Assembly: GCF_963676685.1 (NCBI RefSeq)
Contig: NC_092346.1
Coordinates: 91,918,255-91,982,254, forward strand
DNA length: 64,000 bases
Direction: 5' to 3'
DNA from: Mytilus edulis
Taxonomy: Eukaryota > Mollusca > Bivalvia > Mytilida > Mytilidae
A program made the position numbers and the translations under genes. The stretch's first letter is position 1, and every line of letters starts with the position of its first letter. Below, in pieces: positions 44,601-54,689 of the stretch. The notes beneath the pieces were generated by a model. The model did no database searches and was not told the DNA's origin. It saw only the letters and a program-made list of their open reading frames with translations.

Positions 44601-47600
44601 GTATTTTTGCAATATTACTTTTTTCTAACAACTGTAGTATATCAGGGGGCAAATATTTAGTTTAAAATGATTGGGCTGGTTGATCATATGCTAAGCATGA
44701 ATTTAAATCATGGTTAAAGATGAAATTAAATTTATCAAATTTTATTCACAGAAGTCTTTATGTGAGTTCATTCATTAAGGAGAATGATACTTTATAGTTT
44801 GTTAATAAATATAGCTAGCCCACCAACATATCTACCGTTACAAGAAATGGTGATGGAAATAGTCGACAACAGGCCTAGAGTTTTATTTATAACCCTAAAT
44901 ATGTGCGGGTGTTATAAGATATGTGTGTTTCCGCTAGGACTGATATTATTTGTTTTCTTTCCTTAACCTGTTTTTTTGAATTTCAATTAAACACTGCTAT
45001 AGCATAACTATTTTATCTTCTAAAGCTGTTGTTAGAGTTTTTGTAACTACAAAGAGTCTTTATTAAAATCGTTACAATTTTGTCAAAATCTTTGACGCCG
45101 TTGTCTTCTAGATTATATAATGAAATAGCTGACTGTACCAAAGTTTTAAATGTAAAGTCACATACTTGTGTTTACTGAACTAATGTTTTTGATTATTGAG
45201 ATTCCTTTACACTTGTTTTATATGAAGATTTTATCATGTCAGAATGCTTTACAATTTGGTTTTGTATATTTTTTTTAGTTCAGGGTCTTTTGATACATTT
45301 GAGCAATAAAAGAAAATCAGTCGCTTAAATGATTGGTAAATAATTCCATGCTCTTCAATTAAACCTTTAGGAAAATATATGGTGATCATAAACTAGGTTA
45401 GATTTTCTTTTGCTGTACAGTCCCCATTGTCCTAATTTTTTCACACTTCAGTCATAGTGCTTTTGAGCTTTAATTTACTTGATGGTCATGATTATTATTC
45501 TTTTTTTCTGTAATTTGGAGCAATTTTTGGAGAAGAAAACAGTCAAATCGTACAATAGCTTTGGTTTCCTGTAGATTTGAATGTTAAAGAATTTAAGAAC
45601 AAAATATAATGATAAATTCATGATAGAGAGTTTAATACGATTCATGAATCTTGTATTTTTTTCTCGGTGGTCAGTGGCATAAAACTAGCAGGATTTATAA
45701 CATATAGTTTTTAAATAAATATTAATAGATGTAGATCAACAAAATTGAAAAACTAAGTGTCCAATTCCCTGAGGATTTCCTTAAATTGATTTAACACTAC
45801 GAAAGTGAAGAAAGTTCGCAAAAGGGATAATTCAATAATCGAAGACAAACGAATAAAATCAAGGCCAATAATAAAAAAAACCGACCAAAAAAAGAAAAAC
45901 GATAAAACAAAGGCAAGATGGAAAAAAAACACAGACAAAACCTAATAATTAAGTAATACGAACTGAACCAAAACAATTGTTGTAATTCTAAAAGTTATGG
46001 AAGATAAGCAAATTTACAATACTATAGTCGATGCAATATAAAGATTGATAAATGAAGACAAGGCTTTCGGAAAATTATTTGAAGCTTTAATACCATAAGA
46101 TCATATAAATAAATAAATATATCTATATATACATATATCGTCTAAACATCTACCCAACAATGTTAGATCTGTAAATTTACTTTCGCAAATTTTGTGTTCT
46201 TTCCTCGCAGGGATTCGAACTCATGCTACTGAGATATATCGTGACACCAAGTCGCCTTGCACTGTATTCGACATGCTAGACCACTCGGCCACCTAGGCTT
46301 CACAATAATAAAGCTTTCGGTGGCCGGATGCTACCTTTCCTAGTTATTTAATTTAGCGTCGTAATTCAGTACATAATATATTAAGGCATAAAGATGGAAT
46401 TGCTACAGATCAGCTGAAATATCTATTGTAAAGGATCCTACAAATTAATGCAAAATACAGTCACAGAAATAGTTACTAGTATATATATGATTTATAATTT
46501 TTTTTTATTTTGAAATGATAAAATTATTAATTACATTTTTTTTAAAACGTTTAATAAAATAAAGATAAACAGTTTGCCTGTATTGTAACATTTTTTCCAC
46601 GGGTTTGCATACAACTAATTATTTCAAACATAAGTATCAATACATTTTGATGTTTTCTATATGACATTGCCTTATATTTATGTTGGTTGGTTACTCTTTG
46701 TAATAATTAACCTTCTAGATCTTTGTATTACAAAACATAAAAAGAACTAAATAACAAAATTGCTGTAAAACGATGTGGTTCTGTCCTTTGGTATATCAAT
46801 CCGTCCACAAATTATGTATCACCTCGAGCTGAGAAAACAAAAATGAAGCTTATAACATTTTTATTTTACCTTATTGCGCAAGTAAGCAATTTTGTAAATG
46901 GTAAATTCTTGTAAATAAGGCATCACTGAAAGCGGATTTTGAATTGGAAAAACCGCTATTTTAATTAATGTCCGCCACTACTGGTCATGACAGACGTTCT
47001 TGTTAATTTTGACATCATCAACTAGAATATTGAATACAACAATGCAATAGTTCTTAATTGTTTTTTTAGTTTTAGTGTTGTAAAATCTCAGATATAGTGT
47101 CGCAGACTTCAAGAGATTGATCAGGTAAAATAAAAACAACTTCAAATAACTACAAATTGACATTTCAAAAGAAGTATATATATATCCATGTATAGTAATT
47201 TACAAATCTAAAATTCATTGATTAATTAGATTTAAGTGACTAAAAATTCAATTTGCAGATTCAATTTCATAATTATGAAATAACATTTGTCATAAAAAGT
47301 CGCATATTATTTTTTTTTTTACCAATTTATTGCTCGCCTTTAACTTTCTTCTATCCACATACTACACTAAGAGGCCGGAATATGATCTCCAAATGACGAG
47401 TGTGATTTTTTGACAATTTATAATTTCATATATTTGAGAGAAAAAATACACATATTATATGTTTCAAAACTTGCATGCTGAGGCTAAATTGGATATTTAT
47501 ATTTCTTTAGATCAATATAAAAAGTTTACTATAAAACCGCGGATTCAAAAACTAATAAAGATTTGATCTAACTTTAAAGAAAGACTAAAAAATAACCTTT

Positions 47601-47991
47601 TATAACTGTTGTTGTCGTTTTATCACTTATTATGATTACAATCATTACCCACGTTTGTATATAATACATTGTGGTCTTTCAAATACTTAGGCCTCGAACT
47701 AACTTAATATACACGTACTGTCAAAATGCTCATCGGGTACAGTAAATTTGTACTGTTAAAATTATTATAACATATATATAGGAAGATATGGTATGAGTGT
47801 CTTATTTATCTTCAATTTTGTTCTGATAAGATTGCTTGTACAAAAATTTTGGCAAATCATTATGGATTATTTTAGGATTTTAAAGAAATATAATTTGAAA
47901 AAACAAAAGTACTTACAGTATATCCACAAGCATTGCCAAGGAGTATAATCACAGTAACAAAACAAAACGCGTCTTGAGCCAGTGATCTCAT
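41696..47991 (-). CDS. Secreted prepropeptide gene C (complete, 109 aa, 3 exons, C-loop peptide)
   Basis: Exon 1 is 47917-47991: 25 codons, MRSLAQDAFCFVTVIILLGN then ACGYT, a signal peptide, before GTAAGT. Exon 2 is 43775-43936: 54 codons, FLENLQSMIDNERRSDFSTF through to NEERQM, acidic with an internal RR, between TTTCAG and GTAAAC. Exon 3 is 41696-41788: 30 residues, IEDYKMISKR followed by VVCIKYGCKIFASVKNMSDN, then TAA, after TTGCAG. Introns (3.98 and 1.99 kb) are phase 0. The KR is a classic prohormone cleavage site, so a peptide with a four-residue disulfide loop C-IKYG-C would be released. Gene D has the same exon order, signal peptide style, MI(D/E)N..FST.DEL block in exon 2 and C-I-x-Y-G-C motif, and a matching promoter. 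The ring size recalls vasopressin- or urotensin-type peptides, but no neurophysin domain or close match is seen. Role unknown. Confidence 0.82.
42155..42357 (-). mobile_element. Solo Penelope-like 3' tail
   Basis: AAAGAGGGACGAAAGATACC through AACGCCATGGCTAAAAATAG to GGAAGGGTAAGCAGA, little diverged from the tails at 56486 and 11903, hence young. Lies in intron 2 of gene C. Confidence 0.75.
42700..43345 (+). repeat. R3 repeat split by about 430 bp of inserted sequence
   Basis: The R3 body (AGATAGTTGGATTTCCTGCT, AGTTTGCTGTTTGGTGTGGA, AAAGGCCGTAATTTGACC) stops at about 42870. The remaining end, GACTTAGATGGAGAATTGTC, resumes at about 43303. The intervening DNA was probably inserted later. Lies in intron 2 of gene C. 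Confidence 0.5.
44585..44632 (+). repeat. Short R4 scrap
   Basis: TTTTCCTCGGAGTTCAGTAT followed by TTTTGCAATATTACTTTTT matches the end of the R4 family. The surrounding 44000-46100, in intron 1 of gene C, shows nothing else recognisable. Confidence 0.45.
46135..46395 (-). mobile_element. tRNA-derived SINE-like element, copy 2
   Basis: A box TGGCCGAGTGG (46280-46290) and B box GTTCGAATCC (46211-46220) on the minus strand, with the same flanking blocks as 26840-27110 (AGGAAAGGTAGCATCCGGCC..GAAAGCTT upstream, TCTAACATTGTTGGGTAGAT downstream). Lies in intron 1 of gene C, same strand as the gene. Confidence 0.7.
46400..47910. other. Rest of gene C intron 1, nothing recognised
   Basis: AT-rich, with a TA-rich patch near 47175 and an R3 scrap at about 47780-47805 (ATAGGAAGATATGGTATGAG). 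Confidence 0.4.
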
Positions 47992-48042
47992 ACTGAATTT
48001 TACAACAAAAAGTGTTAAATTAAACTATTTAATTTAATTGAC

Positions 48043-48076
48043 TGAACGTTCGATATTTTCGTTTTGGCATTTTATA
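48043..48076 (-). promoter_or_regulatory. Core promoter of gene C
   Basis: Minus-strand TATAAAAT starts at 48076. The initiator-like TTCAGTCAATT has its A (+1) at 48043, 33 nt downstream. A GAACGTTC palindrome sits at the start site. The 5' UTR would be 51 nt. The whole block is conserved upstream of gene D at the same spacing. Confidence 0.65.
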
Positions 48077-48159
48077 ATAAGACTCCCATGTGGGTTATAT
48101 GAGCGGTATGTGCTTTCATTTAATATATTAGTTTATCCTTTGCTTATGCTCAAACGGGA

Positions 48160-49425
48160 AGATCGGGTTATGCAAAAATCAATATATTTAGGGGTAAATA
48201 ATTTTACTCATAAATGCAATTCAATAAATACTTAAGCAGATAATTTGATTTGTAGGACAACATGTCTTTGAATATTGAAAAAGAATGTTAAAAAATATAT
48301 TTTTTACATGAAATTACCTATTTGAACCTCACATTTTCCACGAACTAAATAATTTGAATGTGTGACAAGTTCATGCTTCATAACAGAGCCATGCATCAAG
48401 TAAGAGACAAATGTTGAAAAAAGTCCGGCAATTCAGGTTGTTTATTAGTTTTGATAACTATTTCTTGCATAATTGATCATATACATTCTGATGGATTGAT
48501 CTGATGGGAGATGTTCATTAAATGTTCCTGTATAAGAACTAAATATTAATGTTCATTAACGTTTCACTGGTGCTTTGATATTTTACAAAACTATGTATTA
48601 ATTGAAAAGATGTCAATATGCAATATTTTACTGCTAAATATATTATGTGTTTTGCTCGTAATAAAACTGATTGTAGTCGGCTTAATAACATTTTAATTTT
48701 TGAAAGTAACAATTCATTAAAATTACGAATTTCTTTAGTATTTTAAAAACTTATGATGATATTTATACAAGGAGAATTTCATCAAAGTAAGTAAAAAGAA
48801 TATTTTCAATGACTAGTAATGTTTTCCTTCTTTTACCTCAATTTTTACCGAATTTGCAGTGTGTTCTTTATAAAAATGAAATCTTCTAAAAAGAAAGATG
48901 ACATAAGTTCGGTAATATATGAGGAAAGACGCGACAAGGTTTGGAAAATAATTAAAAAGGCTACGAGTACCCTATTGGAACTTTGTGACTTTTGTCATTT
49001 TCCATGTTGTTTTATCCAATATAAATTTCATTTGTAAAAGGCTTAATAATACATAGAAAGCACGGTGTTGCCGAGCATTATTACCCTGATTTGAGCCGAG
49101 TACAAATAAAATTATACTTCGAGACAATGTATGCTTATTCGTTATTTAATGCACCGCCTGCCACTGTTCTGAATAGAATAATTAGGGTAAAACCATAATT
49201 TTTTTTTAATTTGAAGAAAACGACGTGGACATTCCGTTGCCCTGTCCTTTTACTGACATGATATAAAACTCAGTAACGCAATAACCGGTCAGTGTATATC
49301 ACAAACAGTTATTCCGTCAATACATTTGACTGTATGATATCTATTGGATTTTTACGTTGTGGTATTACACAACTGTCCAAAGTTAGGATAATGTTCAGTG
49401 TTTACAAATGGATTCAAATATTGAT
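48160..49425. other. Intergenic DNA upstream of gene C
   Basis: Conservation with the gene D upstream region extends to about 48135 (inverse of ATATATTAGTTTATC). Beyond that I see only AT-rich DNA. A plus-strand open stretch at 48858-48990 (KMKSSKKKDDISSV) is preceded by a TTTGCAG but has no partner exon. Confidence 0.35.
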
Positions 49426-49428
49426 ATT

Positions 49429-49872
49429 TGGCTTTATAACTATTTTGATCTGACAGTCACTGATGAGTCTTATGTAGACGAAACGCGCGTCTGGCTTTTA
49501 AATTATAAGTCTGGTATCTTTTGATAACTATTTACATCCCTGGGTCGATGCCACTGCTGGTGGACATTTCGGTGCCGAGGTAACACCATCCCAATTGTCA
49601 ACAATCCTATGTTGACATTTATATCAATTATATGGTTATTTTTATAAATTTCCTGTTCACATAAGTATGAATTTTTCGAAATACTAAGGATTTTCTTCTC
49701 CCAAGCATAAAATACCTTAGCCGTATTTGGCACAACTTTTAGGAATTTTGGGTCCTCAATGCTCTTCAAAGTTGTACTTGTTTGGTTTTATATCTATTCT
49801 GATCTGAGCGTCACTGATGAGTCGCACGTCTGGCGTATAAATTATAAGCCTTGCACCTTTGATAACTATTCA
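49429..49872 (+). mobile_element. Retrozyme-type repeat, 1.25 units (subfamily A)
   Basis: Starts at TTGGCTTTATAACTATTTTG and ends at the family 3' end TTGATAACTATT. It carries an intact ribozyme at 49452 and a second site at 49806-49838 where stem II and GAAA are deleted (CTGATGAGTCGCACGTCTGG). The distance between the two sites is about 350 bp. The UUCG-type hairpin is decayed (GTCAACAATCCTATGTTGAC) but still paired, an informative covariation candidate. Confidence 0.78.
49452..49498 (+). ncRNA. Hammerhead ribozyme, core intact
   Basis: GACAGTCA, CTGATGA, GTCTTATGTAGAC, GAAA, ACGCGCGT, C, then TGGCT. Stem I has changed on both strands relative to the consensus (GCGTCA to CAGTCA with TGGCG to TGGCT), so an A-U pair replaces C-G. 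That compensatory pattern supports the RNA fold. Predicted cut is after 49491. Confidence 0.75.
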
Positions 49873-49879
49873 AACCTCA

Positions 49880-50440
49880 ATATTCATTATGTACCTGTCC
49901 CTATCAAGGAGCTTGTAATCCATTGGTTCAAATTGGATGCTGTCTGCCATAATTATTTTTAAATATATTGTTGTAGAATTTTGGTTTTCTCTTCGAGATT
50001 TACATTTTGTCACCCATAATAAAATTAAAATGTAAGCCTTTAATTAATCGGTTTGAATGGATGGATATCTCATTGGTAAAGATACAATAAATCGTCACTG
50101 GTATTAGTATAAATTATGTATTATACCTACAAGTAAAAAATACTTATTTCATTTCACAAAATAAATGTATTTAGATAGTTTCCTGGTTTTAGAGCGTTTC
50201 ATGGTCATATAATTTAAAAAGAAAGGTTCGTTATCAGTCTATTTCTTAGTCTTTAGTTTTGATTTTATTTTAGCTTTTAAATATTTCAATTAAACTAAAG
50301 ATTTCATATTTCACATAAAAAGATAGCGAGTTGACTGAAAGGCAGAGTAGAATTAGTCTGACGGTTATTTAAAAGGGCAGTTATACCAAACATTTATTAA
50401 ACAGTTCGTGTCCTTGAAGGTACTTTTAATCGCTTAAACA
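49880..50440. other. Intergenic DNA, nothing recognised
   Basis: No supported feature. Confidence 0.4.
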
Positions 50441-50446
50441 AAACCT

Positions 50447-50620
50447 TTATAAAAGAGGAGCGAAAGATACCAGAGGGACAGATAAACTAATAGAACGAAC
50501 GTAAACTGACAACGCTATGGCTAAATAAGAAAAAAGCAAGCAGAAATATAACAGTAAACAATACACAATATAGAAAACTAAAGAATAAGCAACAAAAACA
50601 CCACAAAAGAATGGCAATAA
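50447..50620 (-). mobile_element. Solo Penelope-like 3' tail, diverged
   Basis: AAAGAGGAGCGAAAGATACC, GACAACGCTATGGCTAAATA and TAGAAAACTAAAGAATAAGC match the tail. The distal part is decayed. Confidence 0.6.
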
Positions 50621-50624
50621 GAAT

Positions 50625-51590
50625 ACGTATATAAACCTATGAAGAAGGACAAAATATAAATAAATACACGTCTAAATCTAAAATTTTATGTTTTTAAGAT
50701 TTAGTTATAACGGATTTTATTTGCGATGGAAAACTTTTAATGTTTTAGGATTTTGCAATTAATTTTTATTAATTTAATATTTCAAATTAAAATTTCTGCG
50801 ATTTGTTATAACATATAAAAATAAAATGATGCGGTATGATTTTCAATTAGACAACTCTCCACAAGAGACCAAATGACACAGAAATTAACAACTTTAGGTT
50901 GAAGACTGAATACAATTAACCAATCATCTTAGATGTCGAAACTTTATGAAAACAATTTGGTATACCAAGTTTGTAAGAATTATAATTGAGCATTGGCGTA
51001 ACATGATCACTAACCATTACAACCATTCAATTAATCATTCTAAAAAAACCACATAAGAAAAATTTAAACAATGGTTTTAAGTTAAATAAAAAAAATGATG
51101 ATCTTTACATGTTCCCTATTAAACAACTTTTTATTTTTTGCAATAAATATGAGTTTTATTAATGGATGCTACTAGTTAAAAGTCAGAACATTACTACTTT
51201 TTCTAAAGATAGATAAATAATCAGCGCGTATACCCATTGTTTGAGTCTTATTGTAATTTGTCCTTTATCACAATATTGCGTATAATATGTTTCAGTAATT
51301 TTGATCAAAGTTTCTTTCATCTATACCTAGAATCATTAATATTAATATGAGGTAGGTGTTACCTACAAAAGAGGACAACGACTGTTTAAATAATTATTCA
51401 AATACTGTCTTTTGCGAATTTAAAACTAAAGTGAAATGTACTATGAGGTCATACATAATTTTTACTATTAAACATCGATATGTAGTATTGAATTAATTAT
51501 TTGTGTATTTCTCTGTCCTGAATGTTCTTGCACTTATGTGTACTGTATTCCTGCGATGTAATGGTGTCATTTTAAAAGTGTTATATTTAA
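50625..51590. other. Intergenic DNA with an R3 scrap
   Basis: At 50828-50905, ATGCGGTATGATTTTCAATT and ACAACTCTCCACAAGAGACC are an R3 end fragment (minus sense). The rest is unrecognised. Confidence 0.4.
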
Positions 51591-51594
51591 TATG

Positions 51595-51865
51595 ACCATA
51601 AAAGTGCGAGGTTTGGCTACCAAAAAAACCAGGTTCAACCAACCATCTTTCTTAAAATGTCCTGTACCAAGTCAGGAAAATGGCAGTTCGTTTCTGTGTG
51701 TGTTGCATTGTCCTTTGTTTGTGTTCACTTCAGTGTTTCTGTTGTTTCGTTGTTTTCCTCTTGTCTTTGATGTGTTTCCCGCATGTGTAACCCGGATTTG
51801 TGTTTGTCTCAATCGATTGATAACATTCGCACAGCGGTTTACTACTGTTTCCTTTACATATGAAA
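51595..51865 (+). repeat. Dispersed repeat, R4b type
   Basis: GAGGTTTGGCTACCAAAAAA, TGTCCTGTACCAAGTCAGGA, TGATGTGTTTCCCGCATGTG and AGCGGTTTACTACTGTTTCC: the same family as 63230-63470 and the inverse of 34930-35290. Confidence 0.6.
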
Positions 51866-52424
51866 TGAAGATATAAAAATATTCTCCATTATTTGTAAAA
51901 ACTTTTGAGATAATCTACATCATTTGCATCATAACTGATGGCCTTAACAATATATAACTTCTGAACAAATTAAAAATAAAAAAAACATATCCAGCATAGT
52001 TTATGTTTAAAGTTAACTGAAATACAGAATGTTATGTCGGTTTTGTTGTTAGAAATTTTATTCATAACGTCATTTCAATAAAAACAGAGAAATGTTATAT
52101 TCATGCTAGTGTTTGGTTCATATTAAAGCATAATTAACCTAAAATTTAATCATTTATATCTTAATCGACACAGACATTTCGGATTTGTGGACGTATTTTC
52201 CCTTTCGACATAAATACATAACTTTTTTGTTTTAAAAGATAAACAAAAAGCTGTTTTTGTTAAGTTATTTGTAAATTATGTTTTATATCAATGTCCTTTA
52301 AATTTGTGCAATTTGCTTTTCAAATAACTCACATTTATCAAATGTTCACGAATGTAGTAAAAAAAACTGAATCTTTACCCGATAAGTCATAGTTTGACGT
52401 CACGAAAATAACAATTTACGTTAG
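51866..52424. other. Intergenic DNA, nothing recognised
   Basis: No supported feature up to the retrozyme array. Confidence 0.4.
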
Positions 52425-52456
52425 TAGTTATCAAAGGTACCAGGATTATAATTTAA

Positions 52457-52503
52457 TACGCCAGACGCGCGTTTCGTCTTCATAAGACTCATCAGTGACG
52501 ATC
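52457..52503 (-). ncRNA. Array hammerhead ribozyme 1, intact
   Basis: AUCGUCA, CUGAUGA, stem II GUCUUAUGAAGAC (up to five pairs with an AUG loop), GAAA, ACGCGCGU, C, then UGGCGU. Cut predicted between 52464 and 52463. Confidence 0.82.
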
Positions 52504-52809
52504 ATATCAAAATATTTATAAAGCCAAACAAGTACAAAGTTGAAGAGCATTGAGGATCCAAAATTACAAAAAGTTGTGCCAAATACGGCTAAGGTAATCT
52601 ATGCCTGGGATAAGAAAATCCTTAGTTTTTCGAAAAAATCAAAGTTTTGTAACAGGAAATTTATTTACATGACCAATTATTGATATGCATGTCAACACCG
52701 AAGTGTTGATAACTGGGCTGGTGATACCCTCGGGGACGAAACGTCCACCAGCAGTGGCATCGACCCAGTGGTGTAAATAGTTATCAAAGGTACCAGGATT
52801 ATTATTTAG

Positions 52810-52856
52810 TACGCCAGACGCGCGTTTCGTCTTCATAAGACTCATTAGTGACGCTC
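52810..52856 (-). ncRNA. Array hammerhead ribozyme 2, core mutated
   Basis: The core reads CUAAUGA: the invariant G5 is A. The rest is intact. Predicted inactive, so units 1 and 2 should stay joined. Confidence 0.8.
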
Positions 52857-53162
52857 ATATTAAAATATTTAAAAAGCCAAACAAGTAAAAAGTTGAAGAG
52901 CATTCAAGATCCAAAATTACAAAAAGTTGTGCCAAATACGGCTAAGGTAATCTATGCCTGGGATAAGAAAATCCTTAGTTTTTCGAAAAATTCAAAGTTT
53001 TGTAACAGGAAATTTATTTACATGACCAATTATTGATATGCATGTCAACACCGAAGTGTTGACTACTGGGCTGGTGATACCCTCGGGGACGAAACGTCCA
53101 ACAGCAGTGGCATCGACCCAGTGGTGTAAATAGTTATCAAAGTTACCAGGATTATAATTTAG

Positions 53163-53209
53163 TACGCCAGACGCGCGTTTCGTCTTCATAAGACTCATCA
53201 GTGACGATC
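53163..53209 (-). ncRNA. Array hammerhead ribozyme 3, intact
   Basis: All core positions and stems as in site 1. Cut predicted between 53170 and 53169. Confidence 0.82.
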
Positions 53210-53516
53210 ATAACAAAATATTTATAAAGCCAAACGAGTACAAAGTTGCAGAGCATTGAAGATCCAAAATTACAAAAAGTTGTGCCAAATACGGCTAAGG
53301 TAATCTATACCTGGGATAAGAAAATCCTTAGTTTTTCGAAAAATTCAAAGTTTTGTAACAGGAAATTTATTTAAATGACCACATTATTAATATTCATGTC
53401 AACACCGAAGTGTTGACTACTGGGCTGGTGATACCCTCGGGAACGAAACGTCCACCAGCAGTGACATCGACCAAGTGGTGTAAATAGTTATCAAAGGTAC
53501 CAGGATTATAATTTAG

Positions 53517-53563
53517 TACGCCAGACGCGCGTTTCGTCTTCATAAGACTCATCAGTGACGATC
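53517..53563 (-). ncRNA. Array hammerhead ribozyme 4, intact
   Basis: All core positions and stems as in site 1. Cut predicted between 53524 and 53523. Confidence 0.82.
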
Positions 53564-53870
53564 ATATCAAAATATTTATAAAGCCAAACGAGTACAAAGT
53601 TGCAGAACATTGAAGATCCAAAATTACAAAAAGTTGTGCCAAATACGGCTAAGGTAATCTATGCCTGGGATAAGAAAATCCTTAGTTTTTCGAAAAATTC
53701 AAAGTTTTGTAACAGGAAATTTATTTAAATGACCACATTATTGATATTCATGTCAACACCGAAGTGTTGACTACTGGGCTGGTGATACCCTCGGGAACGA
53801 AACGTCCACCAGCAGTGACATCGACCAAGTGGTGTAAATAGTTATCAAAGGTACCAGGATTATAATTTAG

Positions 53871-53917
53871 TACGCCAGACGCGCGTTTCGTCTTCATAAG
53901 ACTCATCAGTGACGATC
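53871..53917 (-). ncRNA. Array hammerhead ribozyme 5, intact
   Basis: All core positions and stems as in site 1. Cut predicted between 53878 and 53877. Confidence 0.82.
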
Positions 53918-54224
53918 ATATCAAAATATTTATAAAGCCAAACGAGTACAAAGTTGCAGAACATTGAAGATCCAAAATTACAAAAAGTTGTGCCAAATAC
54001 GGCTAAGGTAATCTATGCCTGGGATAAGAAAATCCTTAGTTTTTCGAAAAATTCAAAGTTTTGTAACAGGAAATTTATTTAAATGACCACATTATTGATA
54101 TTCATGTCAACACCGAAGTGTTGACTACTGGGCTGGTGATACCCTCGGGAACGAAACGTCCACCAGCAGTGACATCGACCAAGTGGTGTAAATAGTTATC
54201 AAAGGTACCAGGATTATAATTTAG

Positions 54225-54271
54225 TACGCCAGACGCGCGTTTCGTCTTCATAAGACTCATCAGTGACGCTC
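54225..54271 (-). ncRNA. Array hammerhead ribozyme 6, intact with longer stem I
   Basis: Stem I strand reads GAGCGUCA, adding a U-G pair relative to sites with GAUCGUCA. Core intact. Cut predicted between 54232 and 54231. Confidence 0.82.
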
Positions 54272-54586
54272 ATATCAAAATATTTATAAAGCCAAAGAAG
54301 TACAAAGTTGCAGAGCATTGAAGATCCAAAATTACAAAAAGTTGTGCCAAATACGGCTAAGGTAATCTATGCCTGGGATAAGAAAATCCTTAGTTTTTCG
54401 AAAAATTCAAAGTTTTGTAACAGGAAATTTATTTAAATGACCACATTATTGATAGGCATGTCAACACCGAAGTGTTGACTACTGGGCTGGTGATACCCTC
54501 GGGGACGAAACATCCACCAGTAATGGCATCGACCCAGTGGTGTAAATAGTTATCACAGGTACATTTGTACCAGGATTATAATTTAG

Positions 54587-54633
54587 TACGCCAGAAGCGC
54601 GTTTCGTCTTCATAAGACTCATCAGTGACGCTC
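54587..54633 (-). ncRNA. Array hammerhead ribozyme 7, stem III damaged
   Basis: ACGCGCUUC replaces ACGCGCGUC. The core and U16.1-C17 remain, but the G pairing with C in stem III and the palindrome are lost. It is the 5'-most site of the array. Probably weak or inactive. Confidence 0.75.
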
Positions 54634-54689
54634 ATATCAAAATATTTATAAAGCCAAAATATTTATAAAGACAAACAAGTCCAAAGTAG

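Larger units (their letters stand above)
52425..54687 (-). mobile_element. Retrozyme tandem array: seven ribozyme sites, about 354-bp unit
   Basis: Near-identical minus-sense units. Hammerhead sites start at 52457, 52810, 53163, 53517, 53871, 54225 and 54587 (spacing 353, 353, 354, 354, 354, 362), so cleavage would release 353-354-nt monomers. Each unit has, in sense order: ribozyme, ATTATAATCCTGGTAACTTT-type segment, GTCGATGCCACTGCTGGTGG, CGTTTCGTCCCCGAGGGTAT, a perfect 8-bp GTCAACAC-UUCG-GTGTTGAC hairpin, and a GGATTTTCTTATCCCAGGC segment. Units 1-2 and 3-6 form two variant blocks (for example TTACATGACC versus TTAAATGACC), showing local homogenisation. There is no ORF: it is non-autonomous. 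The array's 3' end coincides with the shared 3' end of solo copies; its 5' side stops 54 bp beyond the seventh site. The organisation matches metazoan retrozymes known to yield small circular RNAs. Confidence 0.9.

Noticed and set aside
52639-53198. Repeated 68-aa frames in the ribozyme array (MSLMKTKRASGVLN type)
   Set aside because: They read through the hammerhead and adjacent structured RNA. The frames differ by substitutions without codon bias, and the element has an RNA explanation.
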